A stretch of 64,000 nucleotides of DNA. Source: Phallusia mammillata (lineage: Eukaryota > Chordata > Ascidiacea > Phlebobranchia > Ascidiidae). The stretch is taken from contig QLIY01000116.1 of the NCBI GenBank assembly GCA_003260075.1, forward strand, positions 62,001-126,000, read 5' to 3'. The notes below the pieces were generated by a model. It worked only from the letters and a program-made list of their open reading frames with translations. It ran no database searches and was not told the origin of the DNA. Both the position numbers and the translations under genes were made by a program. Every line of letters starts with the position of its first letter. The first letter of the stretch is position 1. Positions 1 through 13,200 of the stretch are shown here, in pieces.

Positions 1-2062
1 GGCCAAAGCATCATGACGCAAATAGATAGGAGCTTTGCAATAACCACAACTATGAAACGACACAAGAATATTAAAACCAGTGTAATTTATTTATTCCGGC
101 ATATCGTTCTAAATCTAGGCATTTCACACAAACGAATTTTTGACTAAAAGCAGGACTGTCTGGCTGGGCTGACTAGGCTGACTTCGGCAGCAGTATTTCA
201 TAACAGCACACTTAATTCATGCTTATACAGAAACTGACGACGCCAATAGGCGAAATACATATATTCTAATGCATTTTCGAATGATTCTATTTCTTTGAAA
301 ACCTGTTTCCTGATTTAGAGCATTTCTTTAACAGATATTTTAGTCCTGTTTACACGGCTTACGAGTTCAACCAGTGGTTCTCATAACTTCTCAAGGTTGA
401 CGCCAGGGTCAACCGTGGTTGTGTGCAGTGATAAATGGGGCGCTGGAAACTAAAGGAACAATTGGGGAGCACTGGAATGAATCCGAACATTTGCAACAAA
501 ACAAGGCGCAACACTGAATCAGCCGGTCACCAAGCATTCACCACCATATGGCAAGGCGTCAAAATTAGGTTTTTAAATCATTAAATCAACCAGCTGCAAA
601 GCTGGAAATAAATAAACAGTTCAGGTGTTTAAAATACTTAAAGAAGTTAGAAACGTATTTAAGATCGTTGCATTCTAAAACATGTTGAAATCACTGCAAT
701 AAATACACGAGGGTGGCCATAATTTTGAAACAACCTTGAATATGGCTTGGTATAAATGGATTGCAATCAAAGACAATATGAGTACAGGCCATGATCATGA
801 TGCGTTATGTAGCTATTGTGAAGTAATGTCTTTTCGCGCTATATTTGTCACAACGTGCGCTTTCTTTTAAAAAGTTGCATGAGCTGCGCTGTACCTCGCC
901 TTCATTTGGTTCTGAAGTTCTACCATACTTAAAGACAATTATTTTTCAAGTTAGTAAGGCGAAAAACAAAAGTTCCCCTCTGTCTATTATTACATGCCCC
1001 TACCCTCCTAAAAGTGCAAATGGGGTTAATTTTTATTCATGCCAAAGCCACCATATGAGCACAAGTTTGTCCAATATTCGTCTGAAATTCTAAATGTCTC
1101 AATTTCTAACATTTCTTGGAACACTATGAAAAGTCGACAAAGAGACACATTATCGCAAATTGTAAAAACTGTAATTCGAGTAACGCTGTACGATACAGGT
1201 AATGTAAAACGTACAGAAACGTAATATCACAATGACGAGTTGCAATGAACAGCTGCAAGCAGGTAAACGCCAATAGCACCGTTAACCATAATGGCAAAAG
1301 TACATGATATGTATAGAATATTTATAAATATATATATAGGTCAATGTAGGTTTGTGTGCACAACCAAAGTTACATTAGTGACATTCTAACTTGGTAACAA
1401 CCTTAATTCGAAACGGGCTGTGTTTGCAGTCTTTTGCGCCTTTAAAACTAATGTACATTTTACATATCATATATTACGTACGTATGTAAATGCATTTGAT
1501 AGGCCACACCACGTATTTTAATAAGCAGTTCCAGACTAAAACTGTCTTTAAATGCTTTGTAAGCAACCAGGAATGCAAGACAGTTGATACAAATAGATTG
1601 ATGTTGAAATATAAAAGCATTAAAATAACAAGATCGAAGCATTACAATGGCTGTATGGATAAGGTAGCCTGCGAAATTCGTGCAAAACTGCCACTGGCAT
1701 ACTGCTCTGTACAGTGAATGATGGTTGGTCATTGAAAAGTAGTTCGTAAATTCATTCCCTGATTATTTCGGGTCTTTTACGAACTGCTAAGGATCTGATT
1801 AAACCACAATACACGTAGTCTATAAATGATTGAAATAACCGGAGAAATTGACACAACAGGATGATTAAAAGGTGATTTCACTAAGATCAGCGTTAACAAA
1901 AGACATAAAACTCAAGAAGAACAAATAAAAGCAGTATGGAAGCGATTTTGGCGCAAGATGAAATATTTAACAAAAAAAAAAGAAATCAGCAAATTAAGTT
2001 AAGCTACATCTCAAATATTAGTTGAAGAACTAAAGAAAGGGGTGGGAAGGGTACTTATATGT
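1..2062. other. 3' flank of NOS1AP, no gene recognised
   Basis: No convincing coding sequence was found. Candidate minus-strand AATAAA poly(A) signals (TTTATT on the plus strand) lie at 1032-1037, 86-91 and 90-95, so the NOS1AP 3' UTR may reach any of them. The small open frames at 845-1224 and 1460-1732 have no recognisable domains. A hAT-like terminal fragment lies at about 372. Confidence 0.5.
372..390. mobile_element. hAT-like terminal inverted repeat fragment
   Basis: The sequence starts CAGTGGTTCTCATAACTT, close to the terminal repeat of the intact element at 55383-55597 (CAGTGGTTCTCAAAC). No matching right end was found nearby, so only a remnant is called. Confidence 0.35.
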
Positions 2063-3014
2063 TTACCTCGAAACAGCTGAATTATCAGACAAAGGCGACG
2101 CCTTGTTCAGTTGGGTTGGGCTTCGAAATGATTGAGAAACGCTAACAATGTTTCCTAGTCCAGAATCGCTGGAAGCTATGGAGGTCGGCTCGCTTTCGCT
2201 GTATGGAATTCCAGTGAGTTGTAAAGTCGATGGCGCAGCGGGGTTCTCTCCGCTAGGTGGGGCAGTCTGCTCGTTCCGTTTTTGTTCAGTTTGTTCAGAA
2301 GCTGATGCATTGAAAGTACTGCTTGTGGTGTTGAATCCTAGCTCAAGCGTTGACTTTTCTACATTATCACTTGACGAAGATGTATCTTTATCCAAAAGCG
2401 CTTCAGACATTATTGGAGTACGCATGCTTTCAGTTGTGTCGCCGTCCCAAAATTCCGTCGTAAACTGACTTTCAATCTCATCCAACATCGAACCAATAGT
2501 GACGTCAGTTTCGTCATTGCTTTCAAGGGGTAAAACTTTTGCGGCTTGTACTAGAACAGGTGGCATGGCACTGGTTTGACCAACGCTCGCTGTAGTCGGA
2601 ATTTGCTTGCCGCTTGGCGACGGTTGTTGAGCAACAGCAGCGCTTTGGTGCCACGCAGCGGATTTAACTTTTTGTAGTGGTTCGTACCGAAGCTGGCGTT
2701 CGTAGTTGGTAGGATCAAAGTCGAAAATTTTTTGCGTTGGTTTTTCCATCTTGAAACTTGCGTCCATATCAGACGTCCGGTTGTCACGTGGTTTTTGGAC
2801 TTCCTCATCAACGTGGATGAGCGAAGAGTCAGAGAGGATGAGCGTATCGTCGGCGGGAAGCGATGAGCCAGTGAGTTGTGGGCGCATGCGCGCACCGCTT
2901 GGTGACGTAACTGTGTTACTTCGTTGCACTTTTGGTGGCGGATTGATGCGCGGAAGTGACGTATTAGGAGATGCTATGGAAGTGTTCCTAAAAACAAATG
3001 GGTTGAAAGATCTT
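2063..3014 (-). CDS. NOS1AP coding exon 17, terminal
   Basis: Encodes residues 615-931. The acceptor is a long T-tract ending CAG and the phase-2 join makes a Lys codon, after which the frame is open for 317 codons. It is Ser/Thr/Pro-rich with acidic patches ([25 protein letters not shown]). The stop TAA at 2063-2065 overlaps a possible GTAAAC donor (TCGAG/GTAAAC), so a further 3' exon is possible; none was recognised. Confidence 0.85.
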
Positions 3015-3927
3015 CTGAAAAAAAAATCCCACCCAAATCAAAACATACCACGACACAGGCGTGTTCAAAACCACTTCCCCACACCAAAGATTCGATAATT
3101 TGTGTTTTAGTTGTGCATAATTACCAGACATAATAGGTTGTGTGATTGATAGAAAATGTAATTTCATTGCTGATATTTGTTGATAAAAGGGTACATAAAA
3201 CATCTCAAAAAATCTTGAAATTAACAATAGGTGACGGTTATGCCAAGGAAAGAGCAAAACATAGATTTATTGTTCAGAAATTAAGTTTGAGAAAGATCTG
3301 TAAATTATCAGTTTGTGACACAGAAAATAATCTTTAAGCCCATCAAAACAATTTTTTTAACAAATAAGTAGTATGTGTGATGATTCAGACAAAAACATAT
3401 TTTAAGGTTTTTTCACTATTTTAGAATACTCATTTGGGTATTACAAACAAGTACAATATCATTCACAATATAATGGTTACTCTATGTAACTTCAAACTAC
3501 TTAGTGTATCTCACGACACAATCTAAGCAACAAATTCCATTATGACCAGTTTCGAGGTCAATGGATGAATATTCTCAGGGGCGCAAAATACGCCACAGGG
3601 GAGAGAATCTAATGCGACAATCATGTAAGGGAGGTGGCATCAATATTTGTTTGTTAAAAGAATCGCTCTAAAGCACTTCTGCTATCCATCAGCAATAAGT
3701 ACATGTCTATCTCGGAGGCTTTTTTAATCAACTAAGACAGGGGTTGGCAACCTTTTTTGCACTGCCGACAGTTTTTGAAAGAGAAATTTTTGGCGGGCTG
3801 GTCATCAAACAACTACAAATACTTGGCAAAAAAAAACGCTTATAATAGTTTGTCATTTCCAGGTTGCAAGAAGAAAATGTTTAAAAGCATTTACCCTGAA
3901 AATTACACGGCCCGGTAACGAATACCT

Positions 3928-4025
<98 letters not shown>

Positions 4026-7000
4026 CTAAAAACTCAACTACAAGTAATTACAGCTAGAAGTTAATTGCGGAAGGACAAGCAACAGCGACTGTGACGTCAC
4101 AATCATACTGACCGTATTTAACATAATGGGGAGAGATCGGTGTTTTGTTGTCTGTCAGAAACGCTGCAAATTTAAGCGTGACACATAAAAATAAAAAGCC
4201 GTAAAAGCGAAGTTCCAATTTACATCAGTATTGTGACAAGTCATTTTGCCTGTCCAAGTTATACTGTTGGAAAAGTGAGATTTTTTTACGTATTATTGGA
4301 AAAGCAACTCACTTGGAAGCAATGGGAGAAACTGCAGAACCGCTGCTAGGTGGCGATAGTGGGCGCCATTTAATCGGATTCACGCCTGGCGAGTCCTGAA
4401 ACAATTTGTTAGACATTACTGGATAAAAACAAAAATTGCAAGAGAGCTGATGTACAGTGAATATATACATTTTCTGCAGACGGTTCAACGTCATCATTAA
4501 AACTTTACATTTGGAATCTAGACTGCAATCAAATGTGACGCATTCGAAAATTGCCACAAGTAACAACTATAATTTGCATACCTTGCTTCGTTTCACTGAA
4601 TCTCCTTGACTATTTGACCTTGGTGTTGAATTTGCTGAGGAACTGGTATTATTCAGGTTAAGGATGGGTGACAAAGTAAAGCCGTTTCTGTCAAAGAACA
4701 TTTCTTGTTTTGAAAATTTTTGCATAACCACTAAAAAATCGTATGACTAAAAATGCCAAATCATTTTTTAAATCGAAAATTATAATTGCAGTTTAAACAA
4801 CCAAAAAACAGTGTCCAATTTTTGTTATGTCATGATTTTGTTGGAAGGTTCAAGCACCTTAACATGAAATCAACCAAAAACGAACACACCACTTTAGGTC
4901 CATTCATAAAAGTAAACTATGCCATACAAAATCTACTTATTTTCATTCAAGTCCTCAAAACTAAAATAAAAAGTGTAAAAACAATATTTACGCTTGGCTG
5001 ACAGATGTCTGCTGCAAAGAGTGTGATGTTGAAAACATGGAGGAAGCATCGAAAATTGAGTCGGTTGCTGCACTACGTTGGTAACTGCTGTTGTTACGTT
5101 GTAATTGTGATGGCGTCACCATGCCAGACGTCCAAACTGATGTGTTGCTGGGAAATTTAATTGCACGTGATTGCTATGTTACATAATACGCTATGGCGTA
5201 ATTATGTGGTTTGGCAAATGATACACTGATAATTTTAGATTCATGCAATGATACTAGTTTGAACAATGCTCTGAAAAATAGTCGTTGTGTTTCAAAACTA
5301 AGACAAACTGAAAAGTTTCAGACCAACCAACAAACAGCAATAAGGAACTGAAGATGCCAGTTCCGTGAAAAATATATATATTCGATGTAAATTCATTGAT
5401 TGATTTCGTTACTTGAAAATATTTTCCATTTTCAGTTATGTTTTACAAAACTTTTTAGCAAAAGTTTAATTTGACAAATTGTTTGCACTGAAGATTGATT
5501 TGGTCAGTTTTGTTTCTGCACAAAAAGCAAATCCCTCAAAGATCAACATTTGACCCGCTTTACATGTTGATTCCATTTGTACATGTTTAAAGAATTCATC
5601 TCAGTGCAGGAGACAAGCACATGTACTTACGCAGTATCATCAAAGTTGAGCAGATCCAATGCATCTGTTTTGATGGTAGTAGAACCAAAGGTTGCTTTAG
5701 TAGTGGAAGCTGTAGTGTTGGTTTTAACTTGTTGTGATAATCCTGTTGGCATGGGAACCTCTTCATCGTCACTTGAACTTGATGATTCACTTGAAGATTC
5801 CGAAGATACTAAAATTCAAATGTGTTTTCAAATGCCTACAAACTGATTGGGTTGTTAACAGTTCTAAAATTCAGACGGCAAATTTTGAAATGCATTTTTT
5901 ACATCCCTAAATGTCCCAACTAAAGAACTGCATATATGTGTTGAACCAGTTCAAAAACTAAACTTGTTTTTGGTCTTTATTTTTACTTGAGTAGGATTTA
6001 CACAGTAACAAATCTTTCTTGTGTGGAAAACAAAAAAGTTTACCAGAAATTTTATGAAGTTATTTGTTACTTTACACAAGATTTCTTACTGTAAGTTCCA
6101 TTGGCTCTTCTACTTTTTGCTCCACTTGGAAGTTTTGGCCGTGTTCCCTTGGATGAATTACTCTTAATTGATGGAGGGGTAGTAGGGGCTAATGATGATA
6201 TGTTGGTATTTTCAAACAAGCTGTTGTCCAAAATTGGTGGATTCTGAAAAAGGCAATGAAAAATTACATTAGTACATTAAAGCCCAACAATAAAACACAC
6301 CAACAAATTTTAGGCACACTATATTTACTTTGAGAAAGTCCAAATCAGTGTAGGTTTGTATTGGATTTATGCCTGAAATCATATTGCCAGAGTCCACAAC
6401 TATTGGTCCAATAGGAAAATCTGCAATCTGACTGGAACTTTCCCCTGCAAATCAATGCGAAACAACAGTTAATACTAATCAAGCATTTTAGTCACCCAGT
6501 TGCATATTTAACTATGAAATAAAACAAAAAACAGTGCATGGAATGTGACAACAAACAGTAGGACATAAAAACTGATTAAGTGGTGAACAATGACCTACTG
6601 AGAAAAAAGGCATGAAAAAAAGCTTGCACAGAGTTTTGCTAATTAATGAGATTTGTGCTACAAGAATTGTAAATGTATTAAAACATCATGTAAAAGTTAA
6701 CATTGTTTTGCATACAGCCTGTATGGTATATTTTACCTGAAGGGCTAATTGTGCCTTGGGCATTTGCTACTTTTAGCTCAAGTTGTTTCATCTGGGCAAC
6801 AATCACACTCATTTGTGAAATCAGCTCACAATTTTGTAACAAAAGTTGATGGTTACGAGCCTGCCAAAAAACAGTATGTACTAAAATACATTAACAACAA
6901 CAGCCCAGGATTTTTTTTTAATTTCTGCCAGAATTATATGCAAATTATTTCAATTTTGTTAGTGGTCTCCTTCATCATAAAAATCAGATAATCAAGTTAC

Positions 7001-7167
7001 CTGTGCTTCAACTCTGGCTGATCTTTCTGCAGCAAGTTGGTCAGTTAGTAGCTGTACCTATTCAACAACAAATGAAAGGATGACTTTACTTATTTTTAGT
7101 GATGGGACGGGTACCCGGTGCTCAGTACTCGGTATCGAACGATTTCAGTGGTATCGATACTCGTACT

Positions 7168-7232
<65 letters not shown>

Positions 7233-10200
7233 CTTATGCCAATATTTGCTTCGGCCAGCACAAAATTGGAAAAAAGTTCCGCCAGGTTACATATTTTTTT
7301 TCGCTATCGTATGGAGATTACTTTTTTCTGCATGTGTGTGGGGGGGGGGGCAACCTTATGCCAATATTTGCTTCGGACAGCACAAAATTGGAAAAAAGCT
7401 CCGCCAGGTTACATATTTTTTTTTCGCTATCGTATGGAGATTACTTTTTTCTGCATGTGTGTGTGGGGGGGGGGGGGGGGGGGGGGGAAACACTGCACTT
7501 AAGTACCCTGTAATCGTACTCGGTATCAAAGGTATATACATGTGGTACTCGTACTCGGTATCGATACTCGCTTCAAAACCTGGTATCGTCCCATCACTAC
7601 TTATTTTCACAATCTGGTGTGAAATTTTATTTTGGCAAGATAAATTGAAATTCAAAACTTATAGTAAGTTGATTTTGAAACGATAAAAGTTTGATTGTTT
7701 TCTTGAAAACAACTATTAAATATACAAATTTAAATGTATATTTCTATAAGTACAAAACATTATTCATGTTCAAAAAACCAAAAATGGCTTCAACCACGTT
7801 AATCTGCCAACGAAACCTGGGCTTAATCTGCCTTTGTGTAAATTGATGTGGGACATACCTTGGCAACAGCAAACTGAGATTTCTGTTCAGATTGTTGGAC
7901 TTGTTGTTGCATTAGCTGAATTTGATGATGTGTGCTCAGTGGTGCATGACCTGACGTCAGGGAAGAAAGACCTTGCATTGTTTGTCTGTTCAGGGAAATT
8001 GAAGGTGATTTTGGCTAAAACAAAAAATAGTCTGTTATCTCACAATAAAATTCATTTTGCCTCTTTTCATCCAGTTACACAACACAGTGTGTAAAAGTAA
8101 ATTGTATTTTCACAAATTTGAAAAAACAGTTTTATAGTTTAAGGCTTTTATTTGCATCAAAGTTATAATAACACACTGCATTAAGAGTGGTGCAATAAAA
8201 CTGAATACAACCCCTACACCCAGTGTAGTGTGGCTTGGTGTTTTGTCAAGCAGAAAATGGTTTGATGTAAATTTTAATCCTCTTATAAATAAAATGGGCA
8301 TTAGATACAAATTCCATTGCCTGCATTAATCATCTTAAATGCAGTCAAACTACCCATACATTTCCTAAAATATTATTATTCAGTTACATATAATAAAATG
8401 GCAAAGGTTTTCCAAAAAATCTTGGTACACCAGTATTATCGCTGTTAAACAATTTGAAAGGAAAATCTAACCTGGGCTTGTGCTGAATCCAAATCAGTAA
8501 CTCCCACTCTTGTTGTGCTTTCTGGAGGGGAATCGACAACCTCAACTGCATCAATATCCGTTTCCAAAACAGCGTTTGGTTCAGTTCGTTCATTACCACC
8601 TACAGTTGCTTGGCGTTCTACAAAGCATTAGTTCACGGTAACTCACGGTAACTTTTTAATGGTTGTACTTGAAACCTAACTTATTTTGGAATGACATAGT
8701 ATTATGGATTGAATTTGAACACACACGGATATAGTAGTTGACATAAGTCAAGGGTGTAAAAAAAAGAATCATAATAAAAAGGTTGTACTAAGTCTATTTG
8801 CAGTTCACAATAATCACTACCTTCATTTTTCTTATCTTGTTCTTTGTCGCTTGCACCTTCAGCTGTTCGGGTTTCATTAAATTTGTGGCAAACTTCAAAT
8901 GCTTGACCGATGGTGCGAACAATTCGCATCGCATGACTCTGTATGAAAATGTTGATGTGTAAAAAAACATATATTGATTGAAAGTTTTCATTTGGAAGGA
9001 CATTTCTTTAGATGTTTGGGATATCAAGCATTGTAAACAAAGAATACTTGCATAGTTTTGTGGGAGTAAACATGACAATACCACATTAATTAAAGTGCAA
9101 TAATCTTATGGGTTTAAGGATCGCAGTGCTGTTTACTCAAACAAATACATCACAAAAGTTGACTGCGTGCAATTTGACCAGGCATAAAAAATGGGGGGGG
9201 GGAGTTTAAGGATCGCAGTGCTGTTTACTTAAACAAATATATACATCACAAAAGTTGACTGCGTGCAATTTGACCAGGCATAAAAAATTAACGATACCAT
9301 AAACAAAACTTAAAAAACTTTACCTAAATACCCAAGACACTCTCTACCATTGCAGCTTAGCAACCGCAAGTACTTTCACTTGGCATACATACATCATATA
9401 GGCAGATACAAATTTACAGTACAAGTCTCCAGGCATATTTTGTGGATTCATTCGGTTTTATATCACCACTGATTACACAATATTTGAAAGGGCTTTAAAA
9501 AACCCTGACAGCGCAAACAACGAGAGGTATTTACCTTCTTTGTTGACTTAAATACATTGCACCGAAAGACGTTGCTAGATCCATCTCTAGCTATGTAACT
9601 CCAAATCTTAAGGTCATGTGAATCATGAGAAACGTAAAATATCCTGCAATATAGGGCACGAGGTTAAATATATACATCCAAATGACTTATTGTTTTGTGA
9701 AGTATATATTTGTAACAGCGTTGTTCAACAATGACTGATATGTTAATAAATTATTATTTCCAGATGAAACTTAGTGTATACCTGTACACTGGATCATGCA
9801 TAACCTGTAGTTTTCTTTCATCCCAATCCCAATCTTTTTTCTGCAAAAACAAATCATCTTTACATTGACTGATTCCACATTTTTAGGTGGCATTGTAAAC
9901 ACAAAAAAACGAAATTATTTCGGGTATTAGAGTCCAAGTCCTAATGTCAATCCATAAACACCCAAAAAAAATCACCCTTCTCTTTTTTCGTTGAACAACT
10001 CTAACCCCATCAACTGACACAGTCACATTGACTTTCCGCTTCTTCACCTGCTTTGCTTTGAATTCGTACTGTAAAACATAGTGAGGATTAAAACAGACAA
10101 TTGAAAAATACAAAAATGTAAAAAAAGCAAAAAAGTTGTGAACATAAAAGGAATTTAGGACATTCATGTTTTTAACAAAATACAACCTTTAGGTCTACAT

Positions 10201-13200
10201 ACAGTAAATTCCACACCGGTCAATAAACGCAAAAACCGGGTGGTTGTACTTCCATATGTAAACCTAAACCTGTTTGCAGGGAGTTAGAAATGGAAAGACG
10301 GTCACGCATGGCACGCCACAAAAGACCGAGCTCAGCGACAACTTTTGCGACAATCAGAACAATGGTTTCCCACAACGAAGCGCGAAATAACAGAAAGACA
10401 AGTCACCTGGGGTCAACGGTGCGACGGTAACAGTTGCAAAACATCCATAGCAACCGTTTATGCCCGTTTACTAAACCATCCGTTTATAAAGTCCAGTTAT
10501 AAAATTAGTCTGAGCAGAGTCTTGACCTATTTGGCAAACAAAGACAGATACTGACCTTTGATCTTTTCCCTATTTAATAATCAATACCAGAAAAGCGGAA
10601 GCTCTTGAGGATTTATCTCTTCGACCTAAGGCGAGAATTAGTTGGGGTCAGCTACAAGTTATAACCGCGCGTGGTTCAAGCTGATCCTTTTTTGTTTGCA
10701 ACGCTTTGACTTGTTCCGTTTATTGTGAATTATTATAAATACTTGTGGGCGCTGTAAACAAAATAAAATTGAATTGAATTAGTCGATGTACAACAACCTG
10801 AACTATTTCCAATAATTGTGCGACTTGTGTATTCGAATTTTGGTTTACTTGCATGTATTTTAAGCACTAATCCATTCAATTAATAAAAGCATGTCGCTTT
10901 TAAAGTCTATTTGGAACGTTATTTTCCTCACTAAACTTCCATTCTGATATTGCATCTATTTAAATATTCTCAAGAAGATGTCTTCATAATATTACAGGCA
11001 GGAAATGCATCATAACAAAGAAAGTGGCCTAATTGATGAAACGTTTCGGTCATTTGGACTTGAATATGTTAAACACAGAACTTTAAGTAAAAACCTGGTG
11101 TTTGCATTGAACCGGAACGGATGCTTACGACCCGTGTTTAAAAAACAACAAAACTCGCGTTGTCAATATAATCACTAAAAGGTGAAAATTTACAATGGTT
11201 GTTGAAAAAATGGAGAAAGGGCAGTCAGAAAATCAAACCAACTTCCTTTCAATCTATGTTTCCGCGAACGCTATTTAATAGCGCTGTAGATATCCTAAGG
11301 CGTCAAAACAGGATGTATGCGTCTGGTATTGGCCGATTCGAATTGATTACTTCCGTTTTAAAGCAGCTAAGAGCGTTCTTTTTAATCACCCACGCCTGCA
11401 GCTGCCCTTAAGATAACGGTATGCCGTAATTTGTGTAGAGAAGTAACTATCAGCTGTTGTAACAATGTAAGATATAGGTGTGATTTAAAACGTTCGAGGT
11501 AAGCGCCCTTAAAGGCATTTCATGAATTATATATGTGGTAACAACTCCCTTAAAAGCAAAAACGTTACTTTGCATACTTTCCTACTTGGATGGGGGTCTG
11601 TGATTCGTAACCTTTAATCGCTTTGTTTGCATTACCCTGTCTCCAATTTCAGTCAAGCTGTTGTTCTTGGTTAGCCCAACCCAATGTTATGCCAACACCA
11701 ATAGTGTACATGTCCAAAAATGGAGAGTGTAGGCGAACAGTTAATTAATTGCCATGTGATATCACTCAGTAACTACTAGCTTGGTGTATAAGCATAATTT
11801 TTATGGGAGAACATGTCTCTGAATTTTGCCTTCTGATTTTACTGGTCAGTATGTATTATGAAACATGTTGGAAAATAAATTGTCGAACATATGTATTTTT
11901 ATATATCTGTGGAATTTCTATTACCTAATCCGAACGAAAGACAAGCACTTTGACCTTAATCTTACAGGAAATCACCAGCATTGTCTTGGACTGGTTTTCT
12001 CTTTAAATATCCTGTCTCAATTAGCACCATTGATATATACTAGTTTTTGTGCTTCTGTCCACAAAAAATGTTTTTACAATTATCAACAACCAAAAACACA
12101 AACATATTTTCTACAGTTTTATGCAGCTGAAGGCACTTTAAAAAAAAGGCCAAAAAATTGCTTTTAGTTCTGTTAAGGTTAAGATATAGTGACATGTAAT
12201 TTTCAATTTGATAGTTAGTGTACTATGTAATTTGTGTGAAACTTGTCATTTGAAACATAAAAACACCAACAGAGTATTTTCTAAAAAATGTTTTGCAAAC
12301 TTTAAGCATCATAATTTTAAAAAGGGAAAACCAACTTAGGTTTGTCCAAATGCAGAAAGGTTAAGCTGAAATACAAATCTACAACGTTCTCTAAAATCTT
12401 ACAGATTTTTTTCTTAACTTCAACATTTTTGTTTTCAATAAATCAGTTCCGTTCCACCAACTGTAAAAATCAATTGCACCACTGAACTGGAAAGCCCTAA
12501 ACTAATCAAAACGAGAGCAACAGAAAACAGAATTTGCTAATTTAAATGCTGTCCTGGGAAAACACACATGGTTATTGACAACAAATGGAAATCAATATCA
12601 ACAGACCATTTAACAGTTAACACTTTACAATGTGACATTCTGACAACAACTATAAACCAGGTTATAGGATGGAAAAATTCCATTTTAAACAACTAATTTT
12701 AGAAAAATATTGCATGCAAAATAAACAGAAAAAAGTGTAATTGCAATATGCATGAAGGTTTTTATGTCAATATTTATGTTTTACCCTGATTCTTCGCATG
12801 GCAACAACAATCTCCATTCTTCCAGTAGGCCGAGGCACATCCAAAGTTCCAATGTACTAAATAAAACAAAATTAAAAAAACAATCTTCATATTTTTGTTT
12901 GTTATTTTAAGTTGTAAGAAACTTATAGCAGAAGAAAGACATAGATTTTCTAGCATTCCGTATAGAGTTAATAATATATGCCTGTAATTTAGATACTATT
13001 TGAACAAGGAGCTGAAGTGCCAGTTAGGCAAAATATTCACATATCATAAAAATTTATTGTCTCATTCTGTTACTTGGAAAATATTTTCCATTCTCAGTTA
13101 CCTTTGATTTGAACTGGATTCCATGCTGAAAGGCCTCCTCGTTGTGTAAAGGTAATCTTGTATCATATGTATCATCCACCAGGTTGTAGTCTTTCCTTCT

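Larger units (their letters stand above)
3015..4312 (-). other. NOS1AP intron 16 with hAT fragment and poly-G run
   Basis: Intron between exons 17 and 16. It carries the left end of a hAT element (3738) and a 95-base G run (3928-4022). No other gene is seen. Confidence 0.7.

Noticed and set aside
2148..2468. Plus-strand open frame of 106 codons
   Set aside because: It is a shadow of NOS1AP exon 17 on the other strand.
7080..7686. Polyglycine open frames in three plus-strand frames
   Set aside because: They only exist because a poly-G run has no stop in any frame; the region is a hAT element.
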